Source of the DNA: Betaproteobacteria bacterium
Lineage (GTDB): Bacteria > Pseudomonadota > Gammaproteobacteria > Burkholderiales > Ga0077523
Assembly: GCA_016713305.1 (NCBI GenBank)
Contig: JADJPK010000007.1
Coordinates: 186,001-250,000, forward strand
DNA length: 64,000 nt
Reading direction: 5' to 3'
Shown here one piece after another: positions 17,230 through 27,754 of the stretch (position 1 is its first letter; each line of letters opens with the position of its first letter). The translations under genes and the position numbers were made by a program. The notes under the pieces are model-generated. The model was not told the DNA's origin, ran no database searches, and worked only from the letters and a program-made list of their open reading frames with translations.

Positions 17230-18744
17230 TCAGTCCTCGGGCCGCATGTGCGGGAAGAGGATCACGTCGCGGATGCTGGGGCTGTCAGTGAGCAGCATCA
17301 CGAGACGGTCGATGCCGATGCCTTCGCCCGCCGTCGGCGGCAGGCCGTGCTCCAGTGCCCGGATGTAGTCGGCGTCGAAGTGCATGGCTTCGTGGTCGCC
17401 GGCATCCTTCTGCCGCACCTGTTCCATGAAGCGCTCGGCCTGGTCCTCGGGATCGTTCAACTCGGAGAAGCCGTTGGCGATCTCGCGGCCCGTGATGAAC
17501 AGTTCGAAGCGGTCCGTGATCTCCGGGTTGTGGTCGTTGCGTCTGGCGAGCGGTGACACTTCGGCCGGGTAGTCGACGATGAACGTCGGCTGGACGAGCT
17601 TCGGCTCGGTCGTTTCCTCAAAGTAGGTGAGTTGCAGTCCGCCGAGGCCATCGCTCTTCTTGTAGTCCACGCCCATGCGTTCGAACTGCTGCACGAGCCA
17701 GCCCCGATCCGCCATCTGCTCTTCGGTGATGTGCGGGTGATATTGGCGAACCGCCTGCGATACGGTGAGCCGCGCGAAGGGCGCACCCAGATCGATGATC
17801 TGTCCCTGATAGGGCACCTTGACCGTGCCGAGGACCTTCTGCGCGACCTCCCGGAACATCGCCTCGGTGAGGTCCATCAGGTAACGGTAGTCCTGATAGG
17901 CCTCGTAGAACTCGAGCATCGTGAATTCGGGGTTGTGCCGGGTCGAGATGCCCTCGTTGCGGAAGTTGCGGTTGATCTCGAACACCTTCTCGAATCCGCC
18001 CACGACCAGGCGCTTCAGATACAGCTCCGGCGCGATGCGCAGGTACAGCTGCATGTCCAGCGCGTTGTGGTGAGTGACGAAGGGCCGGGCGGAAGCGCCG
18101 CCCGGAATGGGGTGCATCATCGGCGTCTCGACTTCCAGGTATCCACGCTGGACTAGGAATTCGCGGATGGCCTGGATGATCCTCGAGCGCGCCATGAAGG
18201 TGCGGCGGGCGTCTTCCGTGACGATGAGGTCCACGTACCGCTGGCGGTACTTCTGTTCCTGGTCCGTGAGACCGTGGAATTTCTCCGGCAGCGGCCGCAG
18301 CGCCTTGGCCAGCAGCCGGATGCCCGTGACTTTCACGGTGAGCTCGCCGGTGCGCGTGCGGAAGAGGGAACCTTCCGCGCCAAGGATGTCGCCGAGGTCC
18401 CAATGCTTGAAGGCATCGTGCACTTCGGCGCCGGCACCGTCGTTGGTCACGTAGAGCTGGATGCGACCCGACATGTCCTGCAGCGTCGCGAAACTCGCCT
18501 TGCCCATTACGCGCTTCAGCATCATGCGGCCCGCGACACAGACCTTCACGCCCGCCGGCTCGAGTTCCTCGTTGGTCCTGCCGTCGTGCGTCCGGTGGAG
18601 ATCCGCCGCGAGATCCGCGCGCCGGAAGTCGTTGGGGAACGCGTTGCCTTTGCCGCGCTGCTCGGCGAGCTTGGCCCGGCGCTCGGCGATGATCTGATTG
18701 TCGTCCCGGGGAATCTGCTGTTGTTCGTCGGTCATGATGGGCAA
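17230..18744 (-). CDS. lysS: Lysyl-tRNA synthetase, class II
   Basis: 504-aa class IIb synthetase charging tRNA-Lys. The OB-fold anticodon domain (about 60-165) holds VCVAGRMMLKRVMGKASFATLQD. Catalytic motif 2 is FEINRNFRNEGISTRHNPEFTMLEFYEAY; motif 3 is LPPTAGEGIGIDRLVMLLT, and GGASARPFVTHHNALDM and FITGREIANGFSELNDP are also typical. Length is normal. It lies directly downstream of prfB (46 bp) on the same strand, a common pairing in proteobacteria, and is probably co-transcribed. Confidence 0.98.
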   Translation of the reverse strand: MPIMTDEQQQIPRDDNQIIAERRAKLAEQRGKGNAFPNDFRRADLAADLHRTHDGRTNEELEPAGVKVCVAGRMMLKRVMGKASFATLQDMSGRIQLYVTNDGAGAEVHDAFKHWDLGDILGAEGSLFRTRTGELTVKVTGIRLLAKALRPLPEKFHGLTDQEQKYRQRYVDLIVTEDARRTFMARSRIIQAIREFLVQRGYLEVETPMMHPIPGGASARPFVTHHNALDMQLYLRIAPELYLKRLVVGGFEKVFEINRNFRNEGISTRHNPEFTMLEFYEAYQDYRYLMDLTEAMFREVAQKVLGTVKVPYQGQIIDLGAPFARLTVSQAVRQYHPHITEEQMADRGWLVQQFERMGVDYKKSDGLGGLQLTYFEETTEPKLVQPTFIVDYPAEVSPLARRNDHNPEITDRFELFITGREIANGFSELNDPEDQAERFMEQVRQKDAGDHEAMHFDADYIRALEHGLPPTAGEGIGIDRLVMLLTDSPSIRDVILFPHMRPED

Positions 18745-18790
18745 CGGAGCCGTGTGCGGTGGGCGAAAGGGGTGTTCGGGCGAGCGGACG

Positions 18791-19895
18791 TCACACGCCC
18801 ATCTTGAGACTTGCGGTGATGAAGTCGTCCAGGTCGCCGTCCAGCACGGCCTGGGTGTTGCCGATCTCCACGTTGGTGCGCAGGTCCTTGATGCGGGACT
18901 GGTCCAGCACGTAGGAGCGGATCTGGTGCCCCCAGCCGATGTCGGTCTTGGAGTCCTCCAGCGCCTGCTTCTCCTCTTCGCGCTTGCGCAGTTCCAGCTC
19001 GTACAGACGTGCCTTCAGCATGGCCATGGCCTCCGCGCGGTTGCGGTGCTGCGACCGGTCGTTCTGGCACTGGACGACGATGTTCGTGGGCAGGTGCGTG
19101 ATGCGGATGGCGGAGTCGGTCTTGTTGATGTGCTGGCCGCCGGCGCCGCTTGCGCGGAAGGTATCGATGCGAAGGTCGGCAGGATTGATCTCCACCTCGA
19201 TGGAGTCGTCGACTTCCGGGTAGACGAACACGCTGGCGAAGGACGTGTGGCGCCGCGCGTTCGAATCGAAGGGCGACTTGCGGACCAGCCGGTGCACGCC
19301 GGTCTCGGTGCGCAGGGTGCCGTAGGCGTAGTCGCCGGTCAGCTTGATGGTCGCGCTCTTGATGCCGGCCACGTCGCCGGGAGACTCCTCCAGCAGCTCC
19401 ACGCCGAAACCACGCCGCTCGCCGAACTTGAGATACATGCGTTCGAGCATGGACGCCCAGTCCTGGGCCTCGGTGCCGCCCGCGCCGGTCTGGATGTCGA
19501 TGAAGCAGTTGTTGGGGTCCATCGGATTCGAGAACATGCGGCGGAATTCGAGATCCGCCACCATCTTCTCGATGCCGTCGACGTCCCCCTCGATCGCCAC
19601 CAGCGTCTCGTCGTCGCCTTCGTCCTTGGCGAGATCGAAGAGTTCCTGGTTGTCGGACAGGCCGGAGCCGATGTTCTCCAGCGACAGCACGATGGCCTCG
19701 AGCGGCTTGCGCTCCTGGCCCAGATCCTGCGCCCGCTTCTGGTCGTCCCAGATCTTCGGGTCTTCGGTGAGACGGACGACTTCGCTCAGGCGCGACTTCT
19801 TGGTATCGAAGTCAAAGATACCTCCGCAGTTCCTGGGCGCGCGCGCCCAGGTCCTGGATGTGCTGCGAGATGGCGTTGATGCGTTCCGGTTCCAT
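18791..19895 (-). CDS. prfB: Peptide chain release factor 2, with programmed +1 frameshift
   Basis: RF2 reads UAA and UGA stop codons. The ATG at 19895 starts MEPERINAISQHIQDLGARA, then an in-frame UGA is met at codon 28. At that point the RNA reads GGAGG-TAT-CTT-TGA-C, the classic slippery site: a Shine-Dalgarno-like GGAGG three bases before CTT-TGA forces a shift to CTT-GAC. Reading continues ...RRYL-DFDTKKSRLSE. The rest has the SPF tripeptide that recognises stop codons (VRKSPFDSNARRHTSF) and the catalytic GGQ in RASGAGGQHINKTDSA. The shift provides autoregulation by RF2 level and is native, not an error. Confidence 0.97.
19811..19825 (-). promoter_or_regulatory. prfB programmed frameshift site
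   Basis: On the minus strand the order is GGAGG, TAT, CTT, TGA, C. The SD-like GGAGG, slippery CTT and weak UGA-C context are all in canonical spacing for RF2 autoregulation. Confidence 0.95.
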
Positions 19896-20038
19896 GATGT
19901 GAGGGTGCCGCAGGCAGTTCGGGGAAACGCCGATTTTAGCCTGCGGCGCGCGATTCACCTAGGGAAGCCGTGAGTCATGCGCATGCCGCGACTCAGGCAC
20001 TGCGGGTGGAAGATGCGAAGTTCCGTGCCGCCGGGTTC

Positions 20039-21307
20039 TCAGACGAACCGCGGCAGGAAGAGCCCCAGCACCAGTCCCGCCATCGCGGCCCCCATGGGCC
20101 CGGCACACCGCAGTGCCAGCGCCCTGCCGCCTGACAGTGCGGCCATCCCCAGCTTGAAGGCGTTGTTGGACAGGACCGCGATCGCCACGGTGATGGCCAC
20201 CATCCCGGCTGTGACCTGCCCCAGGTCGTGGAGACGAAGCGACGAGAGGGTGATGGCGTCCACGTCCGTGAGGCCGAGACGAGTGCGACCGCATAAAGAC
20301 CGGAAGGGCCGGCAAGATCGCGCAGCCACGCGGCCGCGAGAAGCACCCCTCCGTAGAGCAGCCCGAACACGATGGACACCTTCATGGCGGCAGGATTGCG
20401 CACCGCTGGCATGGGCGCGGCGTCCGACGTGTCGTAGCGGCGCCACAGAAGCGCGACCCCGATGCCGCCGAGAACGAAGCCTGCGGCCAGACCCGGCACG
20501 ACGTCGATCCAGATCTCCGGCGCCACGACGGCGATGACCAGCGCCAGGCGGGCCAGCACCACGATGTTCGCGATGGCGATGACCGGCGCCGAGATGCGCA
20601 CGGCTTCATCGGAGTCGCGCGCATGCCGGGCGTACGCCAGCGTCGTGGCGGTGCTGGACACGAGGCCGCCGAACAAGCCCAAAAGCCACGTGCCGTGGCG
20701 CTGCCCGACGAATCTCAGGGCCAGATAACCGGCCAGGCTCACGCCGGAGATGAGCACCACCATGAGCCAGATCTGCCGCGGATTGATGGCGTCGTAGGGC
20801 CCCATGTTCCGGTCGGGCAGGAGCGGAAGGATCACGAACGACAGCACCGCGAACTGGAGGATGGAGATGAGCTCCGTCCGGTCGAGCTGCAGGGTGAGTC
20901 CGCGCAGCTCCGACTTGAAGTACATGAGCACGGTGGCGCCGATCGCCGTCATCAGGGCGAGCTGCGGGTCGCCCGCCACGGTCATCACGGACAGCGAGAA
21001 GCACAGGAGCGCCGCGACGATGGTCGTGGTACCCGGGTCGTCCGGGATGGGTGCCGCCAGATACACGGCGATCATCATGGCGCCGGTCATGAGGAGGCCG
21101 ACTGCCGGCAGCCAGGGCACCCCCGGTGCGCTGTGCGACGAGCGCGAGGCTCGCACCCAGGAGCGCGATGAGCGTGAACGTGCGCAGACCCGCCTTCGCA
21201 GCTTGCCGGCGTTCCCGTTCGCCCCCCATCAGCAGGCCGATGGCGGCGCTGGTCAGGAATGAATCGAGCTGTTCGAATCCCTCGGCGTTCAGCCATTCCT
21301 GCAGCAT
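20039..21307 (-). CDS. MgtC/SapB-DUF4010 family membrane protein (two frameshifts)
   Basis: Inner-membrane protein of about 420 aa when frames are joined. The N-terminal MgtC-like part (MLQEWLNAEGFEQLDSFLTS, AAIGLLMGGERERRQAAKAGLRTFTLIALLGASLA) is followed by many hydrophobic helices of the DUF4010 type (LYGGVLLAAAWLRDLAGPSGLY; VDAITLSSLRLHDLGQVTAG). The frame breaks near 21135 (restoring one base gives ALVAHSAPGVPWL) and near 20273 (restoring one G gives VSGLTDVDA). Both joins recover expected family sequence. MgtC proteins affect acid or magnesium stress adaptation; the function of this branch is not established. It is separated from recJ by 49 bp and co-oriented with prfB. Confidence 0.8.
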
Positions 21308-21356
21308 CGGGCACCTCCTTGCGGGAAACGGCAGTCCGGTCGACCACGGGCAGGCG

Positions 21357-23065
21357 TCATTCCGCGGCGTGCCAGTGATCCACCAGGAGCTGCACCGTGC
21401 GATTGCCATTCCATTCGTTCACGTCCAGCCGGTAGGCGGCGTGGATCCTTGGCGGGACCGGCTGATCGTGCCGGAACAGCATCGCGCACATGGACGGCCC
21501 GGCACGCAGCCCGTCGTCGGGCACCACCTCCAGCCGCATGTGTGCCCCGCCTACCAGACGCTGCGACACCACCCGGAATCCATCCGCAAAGGAGGGGGGC
21601 GCGAATCCCTGTCCCCACACTTCGTTCTGCAGTGCTTCGGCCAGCGGCAGCGTGCGCAGCACCGGGTCCAGAGAACCGTCCGTCTCGATGACTCGCTGCA
21701 GATCCGCCGGCGACAGCAGCTCGGCGGTCACGCGCTCGAATGCGCTGCGAAACGCCGGCAACTGGTGTTCCAGAATGGACAGACCCGCTGCCGCCGCGTG
21801 GCCGCCGAAACGGAGCACGAGTCCGGGATGCCGGCGGTCGACAAGGTCCAGCGCGTCGCGCAAGTGCAGCGCCGGGATGGACCGGCCCGATCCTTTCAGT
21901 TCACCGTCCGGTCCGGAGGCAAAGCACAGGACCGGACGGTGGAAACGCTCGCGCAGGCGCGAGGCGAGAAGACCGACGACCCCGGCGTGCCAGCCCGCGT
22001 CGTGCAGCACCAGGCTCACTCCATCGGTGACGCCCACCGAGTCGAGGGAGGCGAGCGCGGCCGTCTGCATCTCGGATTCGATGCCGCGGCGCTCGCGGTT
22101 GAGTGCGTCGAGGCGGCCGGCCAGCGTCTGTGCGCGTGATTCGTCGACGGTGATCAGGCACTCGATGCCTTCCGACATGTCTTCCAGGCGGCCGGCTGCA
22201 TTGATGCGCGGGCCCAGCACGAAGCCAGTTCGTAGCAGGTGGCCCGGGACAGGCTTCGGCCCGCCGCCCGCGCCAGCGCCGAGATTCCGGGACGGGTCTT
22301 GCCGGCCCGAATCCGCTTCAGTCCGTGCGCCACGAGGATCCTGTTGTTGCCGTCCAGCCGCACCACGTCCGCCACGGTGCCCAGTGCCACAAGGTCCAGC
22401 AGGTCTCCGAGGTTCGGTTCCGGCTGATGCGCGAAGGCGCCGCGCTGCCGCAACTGCGCGCGCGTGGCCATGGCCACGTAGAACATTACCCCGACACCCG
22501 CCAGGCTCTTGCTTGGAAACGCGCATCCGGCCTGATTGGGATTGACGATGAGTTCCGCCCGCGGCAATTCCGCGCCCGGAAGATGGTGATCGGTCACCAG
22601 TACGGGAATGCCGAGACGGCGCGCCTCGTCGATGCCTTCGAGGCTGGCGATGCCGTTGTCCACGGTGATGATGAGATCGGGCCCGCGCTGCGCCGCGATG
22701 CGGACGATCTCGGGGGTGAGCCCGTAGCCGAATTCGAACCGGTTCGGGACCAGCGAGTCGATCTTCGCACCCAACCGGCGCAGTGCAAGGCACCCCACGG
22801 CCGAGGCCGTCGCGCCATCCGCGTCGTAGTCTCCGACGATCAGCAGGCGCTTGCCGGCCTGGATGGCATCGGCCAGGACGGCGCCCATGTCTTCGGCATT
22901 TGCCAGGGCGGAATACGACGCCAGACGGTCCAGACCCAGTTCAAGTTCGTCCGGGCCGCGAATGCCGCGCGAGGCGAAAACCCTGGCAAGGACGGGGTCC
23001 ACGCCGTGGTGCATCAAACGCGCCATGGCGTCCTGCGGAACGGTCCGCTCGATGATTGTTTGCAT
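21357..23065 (-). CDS. recJ: Single-stranded-DNA 5'-3' exonuclease RecJ (one frameshift)
   Basis: About 569 aa, acting in RecFOR recombination, base-excision and mismatch repair. DHH-family motifs are IVGDYDADGATAS (Mn-binding Asp79/81/83), LIITVDNGIAS and VLVTDHHLPG (DHH at about 159-161), and the C-terminal DHHA1 part has LRFGGHAAAAGLSI. The start is MQTIIERTVP at 23065. The frame changes near 22230-22240, between RSLSRAT and GFVLGPRINAAGRL; both halves are clear RecJ sequence and adjacent, so one base is lost. Position beside an RpfE-like gene and lolCD is typical for Betaproteobacteria. Confidence 0.95.
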
Positions 23066-23085
23066 GAATTTGGTAATCGAACCGC

Positions 23086-23113
23086 TCAAGGGCCCCCCCG
23101 ACGGCTTCGATAT
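23086..23113 (+). promoter_or_regulatory. Weak candidate sigma-28 promoter for the isolated MCP
   Basis: TCAAGGGC is followed after 16 bases (from TCAA) by TTCGATAT, close to the FliA form but with one base too many. The spacer contains a C7 run, where this assembly often miscounts, so the true spacing could be 15. Weaker than the five sites in the main chemotaxis cluster. Confidence 0.3.
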
Positions 23114-23201
23114 TAGCTTGCCCTGTCCGCAACGCGAGCTGTCGTGCGAGAACGGGCGCGGCCGACTTCATCCCATGGTCAAACCTGGGGAGTCCCACTT
23201 C

Positions 23202-25199
23202 ATGACCCCGAACAAGAAAACGCGCATCTCCACGCAGGTGAGCCTGCTGGCCTGCGGCATCTTCATCGCAGCCATCGTCGGCATCTCCCTGCTCGCGTAT
23301 CTGCGCGCGTCCAGCATCTTCGACAGCCGGGGCGCCACGGAACTGGGGGCGAGGCTCAAGCTGATCGAAAGCCAGTTCGAGACCTTCGACGCCACGGCCA
23401 AATCCAACGCGGACCGCCTGAGCCACGTCTTCGAGTCCATGCTGGGCGGGAACGTCAGGGTCGACCCGGGCCGCACCATCCAGGTGGGCGAGCACGCATC
23501 GCCCGCAGTGACGGCCAATTCGGGCACGCTCAATCTGGATTTCTCCCAGGTGGACGGGTTCAGCCGCATGACCGGGGGCACGGCGACGGTGTTCGTGCGC
23601 ATGGGCGACAACTTCCTGCGCGTGACGACGTCGGTCAAGAAGCAGGACGGCAGCCGCGCCCTGGGCACCTTGCTGGATACCAAGCATCCTGCCTTTCCGC
23701 GCATGCTGGAAGGCACGCCCTATCTGGGCAAGGCGAGCCTGTTCGGGCGCGACTACATGACCAAGTACAGCCCCGTGAAGGATGCCGGCGGCCGCACGGT
23801 CGCCATCCTGTTCGTGGGTTTCGACATCACGGAAGGCCTCGCCAAGCTGCATTCGGAGATCGGTGCGGCGCGGATCGGCGAGAAAGGGCACTACTTCGTC
23901 ATCGATGCGTCCCAGCAGGCCTCCCGCGGCGAACTGGTGGTTCATCCGGAGGCGAAGGGAAAGAACGTGAGCGGAGGCGGCCTCGAGGCCTACGCGGACA
24001 TCCTGCAGCAAGGGCAAGGAGCCCTGGAAAAGGATGGGCGTCTCTACGTGTTCACGAAGCTCGATTCCTGGCAGCGCATCTTCGGGGCATCGGTCGATCT
24101 GGGCGAACTGCACTCCGACGCCGTCGTCCTGGGCAACCTTCTGGGCGGCCTGGGCCTGGCGGTCATTCTCGCCGGCTGTGCCGCCATCTACTTTTCGCTG
24201 CACAGGAAACTCCGGCCGCTCGAATTGCTGGCGCGCGATGCGGAGCGGTTCGGCTCGGGCGATCTCACGGTGCGCTCGCAAGTCAGCAGCGCGGACGAGG
24301 CGGGTGAACTGGCCCGGGCCTTCAACGGCATGGCCGACCAGGTCCGCGACCTCGTCGTCCGTGTGAAGCGTGCGTCCGACAGCGTGCGCGAGGCGGTCGT
24401 CCTGGTCCGCAACGAGTCGCGGCACGTGCTGGACGGTTCGCGCACCCAGAGCGAGTCGGCCTCCCGCGTCGCGGCGGCGCTCGAGGAAGTCAATGCCAGT
24501 CTCACCGGTGTGACGGACAACGCGCAGGACTCGCGCGAGCTTTCGCAGAAGACGAACCAGCTGTCGGTGCAGGGCGAAGCCGTCGCACTGAAAGCGGCCG
24601 ACGAGACGGCCGCCATCGCGACATCCGTACGCGCGTCAGCGCAGGCGATCGCATCGCTCAACATGCGCTCGGAACAGATCAGCGACGTGGTCAAGGTGAT
24701 CAAGGACATCGCAGATCAGACCAATCTGCTCGCGCTCAACGCGGCCATCGAGGCGGCGCGAGCCGGGGAGCAGGGCCGCGGGTTCGCGGTGGTGGCCGAC
24801 GAAGTGCGCAAGCTGGCCGAACGCACGAGCCACGCGACCATCGAGATCGGCACCATGATCTCGGCCATCCAGAAGGAGACATCGGATGCCGTCACAGGCA
24901 TGCGCGGGGGATCGGAACGCGTCGAGGAGGGCGTGCGCCTGGTGAAGGAGGCCGTCGATGCGCTGACCGAGATCCGCACCGCAGCCGAGATGGCCGTGGC
25001 CAAGTCGGCGGAGATCTCGCTGGCGATGAACGAGCAGAGCGTGGCCGGCACAGAGATCGCCACCAACGTGGAGCGCATCGCCCGCATGGCGGACGAGAAC
25101 AGCGCCGCCGCAGCGCGGAGTCAGGAATCCGTGAGCCGCCTCGAAGCGCTCGCCAGCGATCTCACCGCCCTCACTGCGGGTCTCAAGGTGGGAACGTAA
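23202..25199 (+). CDS. Methyl-accepting chemotaxis protein, Cache-type sensor
   Basis: 665-aa transmembrane chemoreceptor. A cytoplasmic N-terminus and TM1 (about 14-34) lead to a large periplasmic domain of the fused Cache type (TATVFVRMGDNFLRVTTSVKKQDGSRALGT, ASLFGRDYMTKYSPVKDAGGRTVAILFVGFDI), then TM2 (about 308-328), HAMP (LELLARDAERFGSGDLTVR) and a signalling domain with the hairpin tip IKDIADQTNLLALNAAIEAARAGEQGRGFAVVADEVRKLAERT. It has no C-terminal xWxxF tether. It lies about 10 kb from the che cluster and its signalling domain belongs to a different sequence group from the four repeated MCPs. A GGGGAG site precedes the ATG. The ligand is unknown. Confidence 0.95.
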   Translation: MTPNKKTRISTQVSLLACGIFIAAIVGISLLAYLRASSIFDSRGATELGARLKLIESQFETFDATAKSNADRLSHVFESMLGGNVRVDPGRTIQVGEHASPAVTANSGTLNLDFSQVDGFSRMTGGTATVFVRMGDNFLRVTTSVKKQDGSRALGTLLDTKHPAFPRMLEGTPYLGKASLFGRDYMTKYSPVKDAGGRTVAILFVGFDITEGLAKLHSEIGAARIGEKGHYFVIDASQQASRGELVVHPEAKGKNVSGGGLEAYADILQQGQGALEKDGRLYVFTKLDSWQRIFGASVDLGELHSDAVVLGNLLGGLGLAVILAGCAAIYFSLHRKLRPLELLARDAERFGSGDLTVRSQVSSADEAGELARAFNGMADQVRDLVVRVKRASDSVREAVVLVRNESRHVLDGSRTQSESASRVAAALEEVNASLTGVTDNAQDSRELSQKTNQLSVQGEAVALKAADETAAIATSVRASAQAIASLNMRSEQISDVVKVIKDIADQTNLLALNAAIEAARAGEQGRGFAVVADEVRKLAERTSHATIEIGTMISAIQKETSDAVTGMRGGSERVEEGVRLVKEAVDALTEIRTAAEMAVAKSAEISLAMNEQSVAGTEIATNVERIARMADENSAAAARSQESVSRLEALASDLTALTAGLKVGT

Positions 25200-25317
25200 T
25201 TCCTGTCAGGGTGCGCCTCGGCGGATCCTGCACAGACCGGCGTCTGCCAAGTACGCTTTCCGGGAGAAGGAAGCCGGCTCCGGACACGTTGCAGGCCGGC
25301 GCGGCCCGCTGGCATCC

Positions 25318-26340
25318 CTAGGCGGGCACGCCCAGTTTGGCCCCACGCCGCCAGAACCGCAGAAGATCGAGCCGGCCCAGATGGAGGTGCATGCTCCGCT
25401 GGCCGGAGATGCCCGTCAGCCTCAGCCTGTCCAGCATGCCGGTGCCAAGCGCGGTGAGCGCTGGTTCGAGGAACTGCTCGTCGAACGCCTGAAGCGCGCA
25501 CTGCCAAGCCGAAACATCCGCCGAATCGGCCGCCCGGCGGCATCTCGAATACTCGAAGAGCACACTTTCACGGGTCGCCGCGGCGAGTACCGGTTGCGCA
25601 TCGTCCGGAGCCGGAAGGGCTTCGGTCTCGCTGGCGCGTCCGAGTGCGGTTGTCAGCGGATCGTCCGAGAAGAGGCGATCGACCGGCCGCCTGGATGGAG
25701 CCACGTACCGTCCGGGGCCCCAGAACCAAAGGCTCTTGACCAGCGGATGCCCGGCGTCTTCCCGTGCCGTGTTGACCGGATGGCCGTGCAGGAGCATCTG
25801 CGCTTCGTTCAACCGCTTGATCCACGGAAGCGCGCCGTCGCCTTGCGGCAACAACCGGTCGATGGGCCGTCCATGCGCGGCCGACAGCGCCGTCGTCTGC
25901 ATGTCCGGCTGCGATGGAAGGCGGGCCACCCACCGGTCCGGAGCGATGGCCAGGAACGAGATGCCGTCGGCAGCGAAGAAGGCGTTCAATGCCTCGATCA
26001 ACGCCGCGGCCTCGGTCTCGAGGATCTCCAGCGACTCGGCGGCCGTGAGGAAGATCTCGGCGCCCCGGGCTTGCATGTTGACCGGATCGGCGCACATCCA
26101 GACCGCTTCACCCGCCTGCCGCTCGCCTCGCTGGACGAGCAGGGCCGCGAAGGGCGCGGGCGAGGAGGCGAACCCCCATTGCTGGCCGAGCCAGTCCTCC
26201 ACGCCGGCGACGGGATGGGCATGGCGCCGGCCTTTGGCCAGCATCCGTTCCAGCGCCGGCAGTTCGAGACCGGTATAGGGCCGCGGGTCGGTCATGTCGG
26301 GCCAGAACAGGCCGGGCACGAGAAAGTGAAGGCTGCGCAT
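25318..26340 (-). CDS. RpfE-like / COG4255 protein
   Basis: 340-aa cytoplasmic protein of uncertain function. MRSLHFLVPGLFWPD at the start, HPVAGVEDWLGQQWGF, AVWMCADPVNMQARG, LPQGDGALPWIKRLNEAQMLLHGHPVNTARE and VKSLWFWGPGRY are conserved in a proteobacterial family found next to recJ (called RpfE in the Xanthomonas rpf cluster, and loosely described as related to cofactor-independent phosphoglycerate mutase). No mutase active-site Ser motif is evident. Start chosen at 26340 because conservation begins there; the upstream extension is not family-like. It is convergent with the MCP and divergent from lolC. Confidence 0.7.
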   Translation of the reverse strand: MRSLHFLVPGLFWPDMTDPRPYTGLELPALERMLAKGRRHAHPVAGVEDWLGQQWGFASSPAPFAALLVQRGERQAGEAVWMCADPVNMQARGAEIFLTAAESLEILETEAAALIEALNAFFAADGISFLAIAPDRWVARLPSQPDMQTTALSAAHGRPIDRLLPQGDGALPWIKRLNEAQMLLHGHPVNTAREDAGHPLVKSLWFWGPGRYVAPSRRPVDRLFSDDPLTTALGRASETEALPAPDDAQPVLAAATRESVLFEYSRCRRAADSADVSAWQCALQAFDEQFLEPALTALGTGMLDRLRLTGISGQRSMHLHLGRLDLLRFWRRGAKLGVPA

Positions 26341-26509
26341 GGGAAGCGGTCTCGAAAGTGCGTGAAACTCGAAAGGGGCGGGTACTGGAACGGCCGGCGC
26401 GCTGCTCTGCAGAGTCTCGTATTGCCCCGGACCAAGCGAAATGGATTCCAGCCCGGGAATTGCGGGCCGCTCTGGCACAATCCGGCTGTCCACCGTCCCC
26501 CGGTCCTCC

Positions 26510-27754
26510 GTGCTTCCGTTCGAATACTTCGTGGGCCTGCGCTACACGCGGGCCAAGCGCCGCAATCACTTCATCTCCTTCATTTCCATGACGTCGATGG
26601 GAGGCATCGCGCTCGGCGTGGCTGCGCTGATCGTCGTGCTGTCGGTGATGAACGGCTTCCAGAAGGAGTTGCGGACACGGATCCTCGGGGTGGCGGCGCA
26701 CGTGCAGCTCACGGGCGCCGGCGACGGATTATCCGGATGGCAGACGGTGGCGCAACGCGCCCGGCAGCATCCCGGCGTGACCGCGGCGGCGCCCTACGTG
26801 AACGCGCAAGGCCTGTTGTCCTATGATCAGACGGTGCAAGGCTCCGTCATTCGCGGCGTGCTGCCCGAACTGGAGGATTCCGTCGCCGACATCGGCCGCC
26901 ACATGAAGGGCGGATTGTTCTCGGCTCTCCGCCCGGGCGAATTCGGCATCGTCCTGGGACTCGAACTCGCGCGCAATCTCGGCGTGCGGCTGAACGAAAA
27001 GGTGACCGTCATCGCCCCGCAGGGGCAGGTGACGGCGGCGGGTGTGCTGCCGCGGATCAAGCAATTCCGCGTGGTGGGCTTCTTCGAGGTCGGCATGTAC
27101 GAGTACGACTCGGGCCTCGCCCTCATGCATCTCGCCGACGCGCAGAAGCTCTATCGCATGAACGACGACGTGTCCGGTGTGCGGCTGAAACTGACGGATC
27201 TGTTCGATGCGCCGGAGATCAGTCGCGAATTGGCGACATCCCTCGGAAGCAGCGTCACGGTCAGCGACTGGACCCGCAGCCATGGGAATTTCTTCCGCGC
27301 CGTGCAGATCGAGAAGCGGGTCATGTTCATCATCCTGACACTCATCGTGGCGGTGGCCGCCTTCAACATCGTGTCCACGCTGGTCATGGCGGTCACGGAC
27401 AAGCGGGCCGACATCGCGATCTTGCGGACCCTGGGCGCATCGCCTGCCGCGATCTTGCGGATCTTCGTGGTGCAGGGTTCGCTCATCGGCCTTGCCGGCA
27501 CCGTCATCGGCGTCGTCGCCGGCATCCTGCTGGCCATGAACGTGGACGTCGTCGTCCCCCTCATCGAGCGCACGTTCGGTGTCCAGTTCCTCGACAAGGA
27601 CGTGTACTACATCAGCGAACTGCCCTCGGACCTGCACCAGGCCGACGTCGTGGTGATCGCGGTGGTCTCCTTCTTCCTGACTCTTCTGGCCACCCTGTAT
27701 CCGAGCTATCGAGCGGCCCGGATCAATCCGGCAGCCGCCTTGCGCTATGAGTGA
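26510..27754 (+). CDS. lolC: Lipoprotein-releasing ABC transporter permease LolC/LolE
   Basis: 414-aa inner-membrane permease of the Lol system, which extracts outer-membrane lipoproteins and hands them to LolA. A GTG start gives LPFEYFVGLRYTRAKRRNHFISFISMTSMGGIALGVAALIVVLSVMNGFQKELR, the conserved N-terminus with TM1. A periplasmic domain follows, then three C-terminal helices (VMFIILTLIVAVAAFNIVSTLVMAVTDKRADIAILRTLGAS; VQGSLIGLAGTVIGVVAG; DVVVIAVVSFFLTLLATLYPSYRAARINPAAALRYE). Only one permease gene is present, as in many bacteria where one LolC/E type protein dimerises. It overlaps lolD by 8 bp. Confidence 0.95.
   Translation: MLPFEYFVGLRYTRAKRRNHFISFISMTSMGGIALGVAALIVVLSVMNGFQKELRTRILGVAAHVQLTGAGDGLSGWQTVAQRARQHPGVTAAAPYVNAQGLLSYDQTVQGSVIRGVLPELEDSVADIGRHMKGGLFSALRPGEFGIVLGLELARNLGVRLNEKVTVIAPQGQVTAAGVLPRIKQFRVVGFFEVGMYEYDSGLALMHLADAQKLYRMNDDVSGVRLKLTDLFDAPEISRELATSLGSSVTVSDWTRSHGNFFRAVQIEKRVMFIILTLIVAVAAFNIVSTLVMAVTDKRADIAILRTLGASPAAILRIFVVQGSLIGLAGTVIGVVAGILLAMNVDVVVPLIERTFGVQFLDKDVYYISELPSDLHQADVVVIAVVSFFLTLLATLYPSYRAARINPAAALRYE

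Noticed and set aside
19812..19814. In-frame stop in prfB as a pseudogene or error
   Set aside because: The context is the complete natural +1 frameshift signal of RF2.
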